64,000 bases of DNA from CAIYZT01 sp031385445 (GTDB lineage Bacteria; Pseudomonadota; Alphaproteobacteria; Rhodobacterales; Rhodobacteraceae): contig JANNBM010000023.1 of the NCBI GenBank assembly GCA_031385445.1, forward strand, positions 1-64,000, written 5' to 3'. The position numbers and the translations under genes are program-made. The notes below the pieces were generated by a model that made no database searches, was not told the origin of the DNA, and saw only the letters and a list, made by a program, of their open reading frames with translations. Positions 18,067 to 26,468 of the stretch are shown here, piece by piece; within the stretch, counting starts at the first letter, position 1; every line of letters begins with the position of its first letter.

Positions 18067-19155
18067 ATGAGCGCGCCCCGCCTGACCGTTGAAGGACTGA
18101 CGCGCAGCTTTGGCGGGCGCGAGGTGGTGCGGTCCGTGTCGTTTTCCATCGCGCCGGGGCAGGTGTCGTGTTTGCTCGGCCCGTCCGGATGCGGTAAATC
18201 CACCACGCTGCGCATGATCGCCGGGGTGGACCGTCCCGATCAGGGCCGCATCATGATTGACGACACCGAAGCCTTTGGCCCAAACGCCGCCCTGCCGCCG
18301 GAAGACCGCGGTATCGGGATGATGTTTCAGGATTTCGCGCTGTTTCCGCATCTGAATGTGCATGACAACGTGGCCTTTGGCCTTGGCACCGACCGGGCAG
18401 GCAAGCCGGCGCGCGAGGCGCGGGTTCTGGATCTGCTCGCGCGGGTCAATCTGGACGGATTTGCGCGCAAATATCCGCATGAATTGTCCGGGGGCGAGCA
18501 GCAGCGCGTGGCCTTGGTGCGCGCTTTGGCGCCGCGTCCGCGGATCATGCTGATGGACGAGCCGTTTTCGGGGCTGGACAACCGGCTGCGGGACGGCATC
18601 CGGGACATGACCTTGAAGGTGCTGAAAGAAGAGAATGCGGCGGTGCTTTTGGTCACGCACGAGCCTGAAGAAGCCATGCGCATGGCCGACGAGATCTTGC
18701 TGATGCGCGGCGGGCAGATCGTGCAGCGCGGCGCGCCTTACACGGTTTACAACGCGCCCGTGGATGCCACAGCGGCGGCCCTTTTCAGCGATATCAATGT
18801 GATACGGGGCGTCTCAAAAGGGGCACTGACGCAAACCGCCTTTGGCGCCTTTTTGACGCCGGGGCATTCTGATGGCGCCGGGGTCGAGATCATCATTCGC
18901 CCGCAGCACCTTAAGATTGACTTTGACCGCGCCGGGCGTGGCCCCAATCCCACCGTCAGCGAAGGCACCGCCGCGCGCGGGATTGTGCAGCGCGCCCGGT
19001 TTCTTGGCAACGAAAGCCTGGTCGATTTTCAGCTGGAAGCCGACGGAACCCCGCTGTTTGCCACGGTTCCGGGGGTGTTTCTGCCCAAACCGGGAACCGC
19101 GCTTTGGCTGATGATCCGCCGGGACCGGTGCTTTGTATTCCCCGCGCGCGGCTAA
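18067..19155 (+). CDS. fbpC: Iron(III)-type ABC transporter ATP-binding protein (FbpC-like)
   Basis: 362 residues. ATPase domain with Walker A (GPSGCGKST, about residues 38-46), signature LSGGEQQRV, Walker B (LMDEPFSGLD) and switch histidine (VTHEP); residues about 240-360 form a C-terminal regulatory (TOBE-like) domain with the IIIRPQHL segment. The closest families energise ferric iron, sulfate or putrescine import. An FbpA-like binding protein is encoded 11.6 kb away on the other strand, and no permease gene lies here, so iron transport is inferred. Confidence 0.8.
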   Translation: MSAPRLTVEGLTRSFGGREVVRSVSFSIAPGQVSCLLGPSGCGKSTTLRMIAGVDRPDQGRIMIDDTEAFGPNAALPPEDRGIGMMFQDFALFPHLNVHDNVAFGLGTDRAGKPAREARVLDLLARVNLDGFARKYPHELSGGEQQRVALVRALAPRPRIMLMDEPFSGLDNRLRDGIRDMTLKVLKEENAAVLLVTHEPEEAMRMADEILLMRGGQIVQRGAPYTVYNAPVDATAAALFSDINVIRGVSKGALTQTAFGAFLTPGHSDGAGVEIIIRPQHLKIDFDRAGRGPNPTVSEGTAARGIVQRARFLGNESLVDFQLEADGTPLFATVPGVFLPKPGTALWLMIRRDRCFVFPARG

Positions 19156-19195
19156 GGCAGCGCCTGGTCCGGGGAAGGCCGAAATGGACCCGGCT

Positions 19196-19942
19196 TTACC
19201 TTACGGATTCGATGGGACCGGCGGCGCGGCCATGGATGAACTGCTGCACATAAGCATCTGAAGTTGCATCCATTTCGCCAACTGGTCCAGTCCAGCGAAT
19301 AAGCCCGTCATGCAGCATGGCCACCTTGTCCGCGATGGCGCGAACCGAGGTCATATCATGGGTGATCGTCATCGCGGTCGCGCCCATTTCCACCACGATT
19401 TCGCGGATCAGCTCATTGATGACCCCGGCCATGATCGGATCAAGTCCGGTGGTCGGCTCGTCAAAAAAGATGATCTCGGGGCTCGCCGCGATGGCGCGGG
19501 CCAGACCGACGCGCTTTTGCATGCCGCCCGACAGTTCCGCCGGAAACATATCCGCCGTTTCAGGCTTCAGGCCAACCCGCCGCAGCTTTTCAATCGCGAT
19601 CTCGCGCGCCTGTGCCTTCGGCAGCCTCGCCTGCCCGCGCAGCAGCCGAAAGGCGACATTTTCCCAAACCCGCAGGCTGTCAAACAGCGCGCCGCCTTGG
19701 AACAACATGCCGAACCGGGCAAGAAAGGCGTCGCGGTCGGCGCCGTTGACATCCTGACCGTCGAGGGCGATCACGCCCGTATCAGGGCGCACCAATCCCA
19801 AGACGCATTTCAGCAAAACCGACTTCCCGGTGCCCGATCCGCCAATGATTACAAGGCTTTCGCCTTTGGAAATCGACAGATCAATCCCGCGCAGAACGCG
19901 GTTTGCCCCAAAGGATTTATGAACGCCGGACAGGGTGATCAT
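19196..19942 (-). CDS. mlaF: Phospholipid/lipid-asymmetry ABC transporter ATPase (MlaF-like)
   Basis: 248 residues. Walker A (GGSGTGKSV), the family-typical signature LSGGMQKRV, Walker B (FFDEPTTGLD) and ITHDM are intact. With MlaE it forms the inner-membrane part of a system that keeps lipid asymmetry in the outer membrane. The start overlaps the mlaE stop by 4 bases. MlaD, MlaB and MlaC genes are not in the neighbourhood. Confidence 0.9.
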   Translation of the reverse strand: MITLSGVHKSFGANRVLRGIDLSISKGESLVIIGGSGTGKSVLLKCVLGLVRPDTGVIALDGQDVNGADRDAFLARFGMLFQGGALFDSLRVWENVAFRLLRGQARLPKAQAREIAIEKLRRVGLKPETADMFPAELSGGMQKRVGLARAIAASPEIIFFDEPTTGLDPIMAGVINELIREIVVEMGATAMTITHDMTSVRAIADKVAMLHDGLIRWTGPVGEMDATSDAYVQQFIHGRAAGPIESVR

Positions 19943-20727
19943 GAGGTGAAAAACGCTTCGGTCAGGATGTAGTTGGCCGCAAGGATGATGATCGAAGCGC
20001 TGACCACGGCCGATTTTGTGGCGGCGCCGACGCCTTGGGCGCCGCGGCCGGAATTCATCCCGAAATAGCAGCCCATCAACGCGATGATAAAGCCGAACAC
20101 CGCGCCTTTGACCAGACCCGAGGCGATGTCCCAGAACTGCAGAAAATCGACGGTGTTAGCAAGATAGGTGGCAGAGTTGAAATCAAGCCGCGTTATGCCA
20201 ACCAGCCAGCCGCCCATGATGCCGATGCTGTCGCCCGTCGCCACGAGCACGGGCATGGCAAGCGTCGCGGCCAGGACACGCGGAATGACGAGGTATTTCA
20301 GCGGGTTGGTCGACAGCGTGACCAAGGCGTCGATCTGCTCGGTCACTTTCATCGTGCCAATTTCGGCCGCGATGGAAGAGGCGACACGGGCGGCGACCAT
20401 CAAACCGCCGAGGACCGGGCCAAGTTCCCTCGTCATGCCGATCGCGACGATGGAAGGCACCACTTGTTCGGCGTTGAACCGCGAACCGCCGGAATAGATC
20501 TGCAAGGCGAGCGCGCCGCCGGTGAAAACGGCGGTCAGGCCGACAACGGGAAAGGAAAACCAGCCGATTTGCAACAGCGAGGTGAGAAATTCGCGGGGGT
20601 AGAACGGCGGGCGAACGAGGTGGGACAGGACGGACAGCGCGAACAAAGTGATGCGGCCAAGCGCCGCCAAGGCACCCAAGACCGGCCTGCCGATTGACGC
20701 CAAACCGTTTTCCATCAGCGCAATCAT
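19939..20727 (-). CDS. mlaE: Lipid-asymmetry ABC transporter permease (MlaE)
   Basis: 262 residues with five or six membrane segments and the MlaE-specific stretches (ELGPVLGGLMVAARV, AEIGTMKVTEQIDAL). Inner-membrane subunit paired with the MlaF ATPase next door. The gene overlaps alr by 4 bases upstream and mlaF by 4 bases downstream, so alr-mlaE-mlaF is one tightly coupled operon linking peptidoglycan precursor supply and envelope lipid traffic. Confidence 0.93.
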   Translation of the reverse strand: MIALMENGLASIGRPVLGALAALGRITLFALSVLSHLVRPPFYPREFLTSLLQIGWFSFPVVGLTAVFTGGALALQIYSGGSRFNAEQVVPSIVAIGMTRELGPVLGGLMVAARVASSIAAEIGTMKVTEQIDALVTLSTNPLKYLVIPRVLAATLAMPVLVATGDSIGIMGGWLVGITRLDFNSATYLANTVDFLQFWDIASGLVKGAVFGFIIALMGCYFGMNSGRGAQGVGAATKSAVVSASIIILAANYILTEAFFTS

Positions 20728-21773
20728 ACCCCACCCTCCACATAGCGCCGTTTCAACCGGGCAGAAAACCGGGTCATGATCTCATAGGAAATCGTGCCAG
20801 CGCTTGCCGCAAGCTGGTCGATCTTTTGATGCGGACCAAGCAGATCAAGGCTGCGCGGGATCGTTTCCAGATGGCTGATATCCACGCAGATCGCGTCCAT
20901 CGAGATGCGGCCCACAACCGGGCAGGGGGTGCCCTCATCCCAAAGGACCGCCTTGTTCGACAAGCTGCGCAAAATACCATCGGCATAGCCGCCAAGCACG
21001 GTTGCCACCATCGACGGGGCTTGGGGGCTCCATGTCGCGCTGTACCCGACGGTTTGGCCCGGCAAAACCGCGCGGGCCTGCACGACGGGCAGCGAAAGGG
21101 CGATAACGGGCAACGCGGCCTCATAAGGAAAGCCGCCGTAAAGGCCGATCCCGGGCCGCGTCAGATCGAAATGATAGCGCGAGCCGAGCATGATACCGGC
21201 GGTCGCGGACAGGCTGCGCGGCAGGCCCGTGCCATCGGTCATGGCGTGAAACCGGACAAGCTGTTCCTCGTTCATCGGATGGTCCGGATCATCGCCGCAG
21301 GCCAGATGCGAGATCAGCATTTCTGGCCCCGCGTCCAGAACGAAGGGGGCAATCGCCTCCCATTCGGCGTGGTCCATGCCAAGGCGGTTCATTCCGGTGT
21401 CCAGTTGCACGCCAAACGCCTGCCCCGGCAGCGATTCCAGATGGCGCGTGACCTGATCGATGGAATTGAGCATCGGCGTCAGATCGAGATCGCCGATCAT
21501 CTCGGTATCGCCGGGCATATGTCCGGACAAAACACAAATCTGCGGGCCCTGGCCGAGGGTCTGGCGCAAGGCGGCGCCCTCCTCGGCGAAAGCAACGAAA
21601 AACCGCCGCGCGCCAGCGGTTGCAAGCGCGCGCGCAACTCGGGCTGCGCCGAGGCCATAAGCATCCGCCTTGACCACCGCCGCCGTTTGAACGCCCGACG
21701 GCGTTGCACGGTCAAGCGCGCGCCAGTTGGCGGCCAAAGCGTTCAGATCAATGGTCAGGGTTGGCGATGACAT
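20724..21773 (-). CDS. alr: Alanine racemase
   Basis: 349 residues. Interconverts L- and D-alanine for peptidoglycan. The PLP lysine sits in VVKADAYGLG (about residue 34), and the second-domain catalytic tyrosine is in GYSATW. N-terminal TIM barrel and C-terminal beta domain are of normal length. First gene of the alr-mlaE-mlaF operon; the replicative helicase gene often found upstream in relatives is not here. Confidence 0.96.
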   Translation of the reverse strand: MSSPTLTIDLNALAANWRALDRATPSGVQTAAVVKADAYGLGAARVARALATAGARRFFVAFAEEGAALRQTLGQGPQICVLSGHMPGDTEMIGDLDLTPMLNSIDQVTRHLESLPGQAFGVQLDTGMNRLGMDHAEWEAIAPFVLDAGPEMLISHLACGDDPDHPMNEEQLVRFHAMTDGTGLPRSLSATAGIMLGSRYHFDLTRPGIGLYGGFPYEAALPVIALSLPVVQARAVLPGQTVGYSATWSPQAPSMVATVLGGYADGILRSLSNKAVLWDEGTPCPVVGRISMDAICVDISHLETIPRSLDLLGPHQKIDQLAASAGTISYEIMTRFSARLKRRYVEGGV

Positions 21774-21929
21774 GAGGCGCTTTTTGACAGGCAGGGGGGC
21801 GGGGTCAAGCGAAAATTGGAGGGTCGAGCGCTGGCTTGAAGATCAGCGTCGAAAGACGGGCCCTGATTCGCGTGCAGTGTCAGCGCAAAACAGCTGAAAC
21901 TCTACCGCCCCTGTGCGCCCGCGCCCCGC

Positions 21930-23093
21930 TCAGCGGCCTTTCCAGATCCAACCGCCGCCCAGAACCCGGCTGCTGTCAGGATCATAGAACACGCAAGCCT
22001 GCCCGGCAGAAACGCCATCCTCGGCGTCATAAAGTTCAACCTCTGCTTCGCCATTGCCCAGCCACCGCAGAACCGCCGGGCGCGGCGGCCGGGTGGAGCG
22101 GACTTTGACATTCAGCTGCCATTCAGCGCGGCTGTCCATCGGCGCATCGCCCAGCCAGTTGATCTCGCGCAAAGGAACGCGGCGGGTCGACAGCGCCTCT
22201 TTTGGCCCCACGATCACGCGCCGCGCCGCAGGGTCCAGTTTGACCACATAAATCGGCTCTTCCAGCCCGCCGACCCCAAGACCCCGGCGTTGGCCGATGG
22301 TGTAATGGATCACGCCGCGGTGGCTGCCGATCACATTTCCGGCCAGATCAACGATCTCGCCGGGATCAGCAGAGCCGGGGCGCAGCTTTTCGATCACCGC
22401 CGCATAGTCGCCGTTCGGGACAAAGCAGATGTCCTGACTGTCCGGCTTGTCCGCCACGGGCAGCCCGTATTTCACCGCCAAAGCGCGGGTTTCGGCCTTT
22501 GAACGCAGATGGCCCAAGGGAAAGCGCAGGTAATCCAGCTGCTCACTGGTGGTCGAAAACAGGAAATAGCTTTGGTCGCGCCGGGCATCCTCGGCGCAGT
22601 GCAACTCTGCCCCCAAAGGACCAACCTTGCGCTGAATGTAGTGCCCGGTGGCCATGCAATCGGCGTTCAGATCCTTGGCTGTGGCCAAAAGATCCTTGAA
22701 CTTCACCCGCTCGTTGCAGCGGATGCAGGGGATAGGCGTGGATCCGGCAAGATAGGCGTCTGCAAACTCTTCGATCACGGCATCGCGAAAGACGTTTTCA
22801 TAATCCAGCACATAATGCGCAAACCCCATGGTTTGCGCCACGCGCGCTGCATCATGAATGTCGCGCCCCGCGCAGCACGCGCCCTTTTTGGCCAGGGCCG
22901 CACCGTGATCGTAAAGCTGCAACGTGACGCCGACCACTTCATAGCCTTCTTCGGCCAGCATCGCCGCCACAACAGAGCTGTCAACGCCCCCCGACATGGC
23001 GACGACAACGCGGGTATCCGCGGGGGCCTTTGCCAGACCCAGAGAGTTAAGGGGCATATCGCGCATGATGACTTTCTGCGGGGCATTCAACAT
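21930..23093 (-). CDS. mnmA: tRNA-specific 2-thiouridylase MnmA
   Basis: About 387 residues. Makes 2-thiouridine at the wobble position of tRNA-Lys, -Glu and -Gln. The PP-loop ATP site (SGGVDSS, about 34-40), the nucleophilic cysteine in TPIPCIRCN and the second catalytic cysteine in GQACVFYD are present. The start is uncertain: ATGs at 23093, 23066 and 23057 are all in frame, none with a strong ribosome site; 23093 gives an MLNAP N terminus as I recall in relatives. It is transcribed away from sciP. Confidence 0.95.
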   Translation of the reverse strand: MLNAPQKVIMRDMPLNSLGLAKAPADTRVVVAMSGGVDSSVVAAMLAEEGYEVVGVTLQLYDHGAALAKKGACCAGRDIHDAARVAQTMGFAHYVLDYENVFRDAVIEEFADAYLAGSTPIPCIRCNERVKFKDLLATAKDLNADCMATGHYIQRKVGPLGAELHCAEDARRDQSYFLFSTTSEQLDYLRFPLGHLRSKAETRALAVKYGLPVADKPDSQDICFVPNGDYAAVIEKLRPGSADPGEIVDLAGNVIGSHRGVIHYTIGQRRGLGVGGLEEPIYVVKLDPAARRVIVGPKEALSTRRVPLREINWLGDAPMDSRAEWQLNVKVRSTRPPRPAVLRWLGNGEAEVELYDAEDGVSAGQACVFYDPDSSRVLGGGWIWKGR

Positions 23094-23207
23094 CTGCCCG
23101 AAGTTCGGCACCAATATAGGAAAATGCTGCACAGTCTCAAGTGCGACCTTCACGCTTGATTAAGCCCGTTGCGGCACTCTTGGCCTTCAGGCGACGAAGG
23201 AAAGCAG

Positions 23208-23486
23208 ATGTTTTTGAAAAAACTGGATGGCCCAAGGCAAGTGAGCTTGCCGGATGGATCGATTTTGACGCGCGCGGATTTGCCGCCCGTGGATACGCGG
23301 CGCTGGGTGGCCAGCCGAAAGGCGGTTGTGGTGAAGGCGGTGATGTACGGGCTGATGCTGGAAAGCGAGGCGCTGGAACGCTATGCGCTGTCAGCGGAAG
23401 AGTTCCTTTTGTGGCGCAGCGCCGTTGAAACGCACGGCGAAAAAGCACTGCGTGTGACGACAATCCAAAAATATAGACAACTTTAA
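23208..23486 (+). CDS. sciP: DUF1153 protein, SciP homologue (CtrA inhibitor)
   Basis: 92 residues of the DUF1153 family with a helix-turn-helix in the second half (RKAVVVKAVMYGLM...ALERYALSAEEFLLW). In Caulobacter SciP binds CtrA and blocks transcription of CtrA-activated genes; in Rhodobacter the two genes are neighbours, as here. The ATG at 23208 follows GAAGGAAAG. A small 6-bp hairpin (23477-23491) overlaps the stop codon. It lies 93 bases before ctrA. Confidence 0.85.
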   Translation: MFLKKLDGPRQVSLPDGSILTRADLPPVDTRRWVASRKAVVVKAVMYGLMLESEALERYALSAEEFLLWRSAVETHGEKALRVTTIQKYRQL

Positions 23487-23524
23487 GTTGTATTCGCTTT
23501 TTGTTCTGTCAAAGTAACTGTCAG

Positions 23525-23536
23525 TTAACCATTTAA
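23525..23536 (+). promoter_or_regulatory. Candidate CtrA-binding site upstream of ctrA
   Basis: TTAACCAT, the classical CtrA half-site, at 23525-23532, followed at once by a second TTAA (23533-23536). The site lies 44 bases upstream of the ctrA start codon, fitting autoregulation. Confidence 0.55.
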
Positions 23537-23579
23537 CCCGAAGCTTGATTTGACAGATACTATAGGACGGAGCGCCAGA

Positions 23580-24293
23580 ATGCGGATTTTGCTAGTTGAG
23601 GATGACCCAACGACCTCTCGCAGCATTGAAATGATGCTGACCCATGCGAGTTTGAATGTCTACTGTACAGATCTTGGTGAGGACGGCATCGATCTGGCAA
23701 AACTTTATGACTATGATTTGATTCTTCTTGATCTCAACCTCCCGGATATGAGTGGTCATGAAGTGCTTCGGCAAATCCGTCTGGCAAAGGTGGAAACCCC
23801 GATCCTGATCCTGTCCGGTTCTGACGATACCGAGAACAAGATCAAGGGCTTCGGTTTTGGGGCCGATGACTATCTGACCAAACCTTTTCACCGCGAAGAG
23901 CTGGTTGCGCGGATCCATGCGATTATCCGCAGATCCAAAGGGCACTCGCATTCGGTCATCAAGACCGGGGACATCACGGTGAACCTCGATGCCAAGACCG
24001 TCGACGTTGACGGGCAGACCGTTCATTTGACCGGCAAGGAATACCAGATGCTGGAACTCCTTTCGCTGCGCAAGGGGACCACGCTGACCAAGGAAATGTT
24101 CCTGAACCATCTTTATGGCGGCATGGACGAGCCGGAGCTGAAAATCATCGACGTGTTCATCTGCAAGTTGCGCAAGAAGTTGTCAGAGGCGACGCGCGGT
24201 CAGAACTATATCGAAACGGTCTGGGGGCGCGGATATGTGCTGCGCGATCCAAGCGTTTCGGATCAGGTCGGGCGGCTGGCCGCGAGTGCCTGA
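23580..24293 (+). CDS. ctrA: Cell-cycle/motility response regulator CtrA
   Basis: 237 residues. Receiver domain (about 1-118) with the acidic pocket (EDD, 7-9), phospho-acceptor D51 as in Caulobacter, and the TKPF lysine; OmpR-type winged helix at about 125-228. The sequence of the first 60 residues is nearly diagnostic for CtrA. In Rhodobacterales CtrA is usually non-essential and controls motility, gene transfer agents and quorum-linked genes. The ATG at 23580 yields the standard MRILLVEDDP; GGACGGAG lies upstream. C-terminal end is alanine-rich. Confidence 0.97.
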   Translation: MRILLVEDDPTTSRSIEMMLTHASLNVYCTDLGEDGIDLAKLYDYDLILLDLNLPDMSGHEVLRQIRLAKVETPILILSGSDDTENKIKGFGFGADDYLTKPFHREELVARIHAIIRRSKGHSHSVIKTGDITVNLDAKTVDVDGQTVHLTGKEYQMLELLSLRKGTTLTKEMFLNHLYGGMDEPELKIIDVFICKLRKKLSEATRGQNYIETVWGRGYVLRDPSVSDQVGRLAASA

Positions 24294-24353
24294 TCTTTAC
24301 CTTACGCGGCCCCGGGACTAACCTTTAAGATCAAGGTTGGCCGGGGGGATGCG

Positions 24354-26468
24354 ATGATCAAAGCGGTGGAAGAGTTGACGCCAGATCAGGCGCGGGCAGA
24401 GCTTGCGGACCTCGCCAAGCGGATCCAGGCCGCAAACACGGCCTATCATACCTTCGATGCGCCGAAGCTGCCGGACTCCGACTATGACGCGCTCAAACAG
24501 CGCAACGCTGCCATCGAATCGCTCTTCCCCGAAGAAAAACGCATCGATAGCCCAAGTGAGCGGGTGGGCGGCGCGTTGGCTGAGGGATTTGGCAAGATCG
24601 CGCACAGCGTTCGCATGCTCTCGCTTGAAAACGCTTTCGACGACCGGGACCTGGCCGATTTTGATGCCCGTGTTCGCGGATTTCTGGGCCATGAGGGGCC
24701 CCTGCCTTACACCGGCGAGCCGAAAATTGACGGGCTGTCTCTGTCTGTTCGATATGAGCTTGGCCAAATGATCTATGCCGCAACGCGCGGCGACGGGGAT
24801 TCTGGCGAGGATGTGACCGCGAATGCGCGCACAATTCGGGATATCCCGCAGCACATTGACGGCGGGCCTGACGTTTTGGAAGTGCGCGGCGAAGTCTACA
24901 TCGCCTATGCCGATTTTGCCGCCCTGAACGCCGCCTTGACCGCCAAAGGCGAGAAGGCTCTGGCAAATCCGCGTAATGCGGCCGCCGGATCGTTGCGGCA
25001 ATTGGACGCGTTGGTCACGGCCTCCAGACCCTTGCGGTTCTTCGCCTATTCCTGGGGGGCCGTCTCACACCCATTGGCAAGCACCCAACTTGCCGCGATA
25101 GAGCGACTTAAGGCATTGGGATTTCAAACAAATCCATTGACTTGCGCTTGCGAAAACCTTGACCAGATGCTTGCTCACTACCGGAGGATAGAGGCGCAAA
25201 GGGCCAGCCTTGGCTATGATATCGATGGGGTCGTCTTCAAGGTTGACGATCTGGCGTTGCAAGCCCGCCTCGGTTTTCGTTCCACCACGCCCCGTTGGGC
25301 GATTGCCCATAAATTCCCTGCCGAGCTGGCTTGGACGCGGCTTGAGTCCATCGATATTCAGGTCGGCCGAACCGGCGCGCTGAGCCCGGTGGCGCGGCTT
25401 GGGCCGGTGACGGTGGGCGGCGTTGTGGTTTCAAACGCGACGCTTCACAACGAAGATTACATCGCTGGCCGCGACAGCAAGGGCGCGCCCATTCGCGGTG
25501 GCAAGGATATTCGCGTCGGTGACTGGGTTCAGATTTATCGCGCCGGGGATGTGATCCCGAAAATCGCTGACGTGGATCTGACCCGCCGGGATCCGGGCGC
25601 GGCGCCCTATCAATATCCGGAAGTCTGCCCAGACTGCGGCAGCCCTGCGCACCGCGCCGAAGCCGATTCGGTTCGGCGTTGTACAGGCGGGCTGACATGC
25701 CCCGCCCAAGGCGTGGAGCGACTGAAGCATTTTGTCAGCCGCGGCGCTTTTGATATCGAAGGATTGGGCGGCAAACAGATCGAGTATTTCTATTCTGACG
25801 CAGATTTGCCAATCAAAACCCCCGCCGACATCTTTACCCTCGCCGCAAGGGACGCGGCCAACCCCCTCAAAAAATTGAAAAATCGCGATGGGTATGGCAA
25901 CGCTTCGGTGACCAAACTTTTCGCAGCGATCGAGGCGCGCCGTTCGATCGGGCTGGACCGGCTGATTTTTGCCCTGGGGATCCGGCACCTTGGCGAAAAT
26001 TCCGGGGCCATTTTGGCGCGGCACTTTGGCACATGGGAGGCTTTTGAAGCAGAGGTTTCGCTGGCCGAGCCGGGAAACGTGGCATGGTCAGAGCTGATTT
26101 CGATCGACGGGGTTGGCGCGGTGATGGCGCAAAGTCTGGTGGATGCGTTCAAAAATCCCGGCGAGCGTGCGGCAATTGATGCGCTTGTCGCGCATTTGCA
26201 GGTGCAACCAGTGCAAATCCGCGCCCCGATTGCCTCGCAAATCGCGGGACTGACCATCGTGTTCACCGGCAGTCTGGAAAAGATGACCCGCGCCGAAGCG
26301 AAGGCGCGGGCGGAGACTTTGGGGGCCAAGGTCGCAGGATCGGTTTCGGCCAAGACAGATATTCTGGTGGCCGGCCCGGGGGCGGGGTCCAAGGCCAAAG
26401 AGGCTGAAAAACTTGGTGTTCGGATGATCGACGAAGACGAATGGCTCATGCTGGCATCGGGCGGATGA
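24354..26468 (+). CDS. ligA: NAD-dependent DNA ligase
   Basis: 704 residues. Seals nicks in replication and repair using NAD. The adenylation lysine is in EPKIDGLS (about residue 122); OB fold, four-cysteine zinc finger (CPDCG ... CTGGLTCP), helix-hairpin-helix repeats and a C-terminal BRCT domain (about 625-704) follow in the normal order. A GGGGGG ribosome site stands before the ATG. Its TGA overlaps the recG ATG. Confidence 0.97.
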   Translation: MIKAVEELTPDQARAELADLAKRIQAANTAYHTFDAPKLPDSDYDALKQRNAAIESLFPEEKRIDSPSERVGGALAEGFGKIAHSVRMLSLENAFDDRDLADFDARVRGFLGHEGPLPYTGEPKIDGLSLSVRYELGQMIYAATRGDGDSGEDVTANARTIRDIPQHIDGGPDVLEVRGEVYIAYADFAALNAALTAKGEKALANPRNAAAGSLRQLDALVTASRPLRFFAYSWGAVSHPLASTQLAAIERLKALGFQTNPLTCACENLDQMLAHYRRIEAQRASLGYDIDGVVFKVDDLALQARLGFRSTTPRWAIAHKFPAELAWTRLESIDIQVGRTGALSPVARLGPVTVGGVVVSNATLHNEDYIAGRDSKGAPIRGGKDIRVGDWVQIYRAGDVIPKIADVDLTRRDPGAAPYQYPEVCPDCGSPAHRAEADSVRRCTGGLTCPAQGVERLKHFVSRGAFDIEGLGGKQIEYFYSDADLPIKTPADIFTLAARDAANPLKKLKNRDGYGNASVTKLFAAIEARRSIGLDRLIFALGIRHLGENSGAILARHFGTWEAFEAEVSLAEPGNVAWSELISIDGVGAVMAQSLVDAFKNPGERAAIDALVAHLQVQPVQIRAPIASQIAGLTIVFTGSLEKMTRAEAKARAETLGAKVAGSVSAKTDILVAGPGAGSKAKEAEKLGVRMIDEDEWLMLASGG

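Noticed and set aside
23550..23555. Consensus TTGACA before ctrA as a -35 element
   Set aside because: The matching -10 would fall at the start codon, and no suitable hexamer is present at 16-18 bases.
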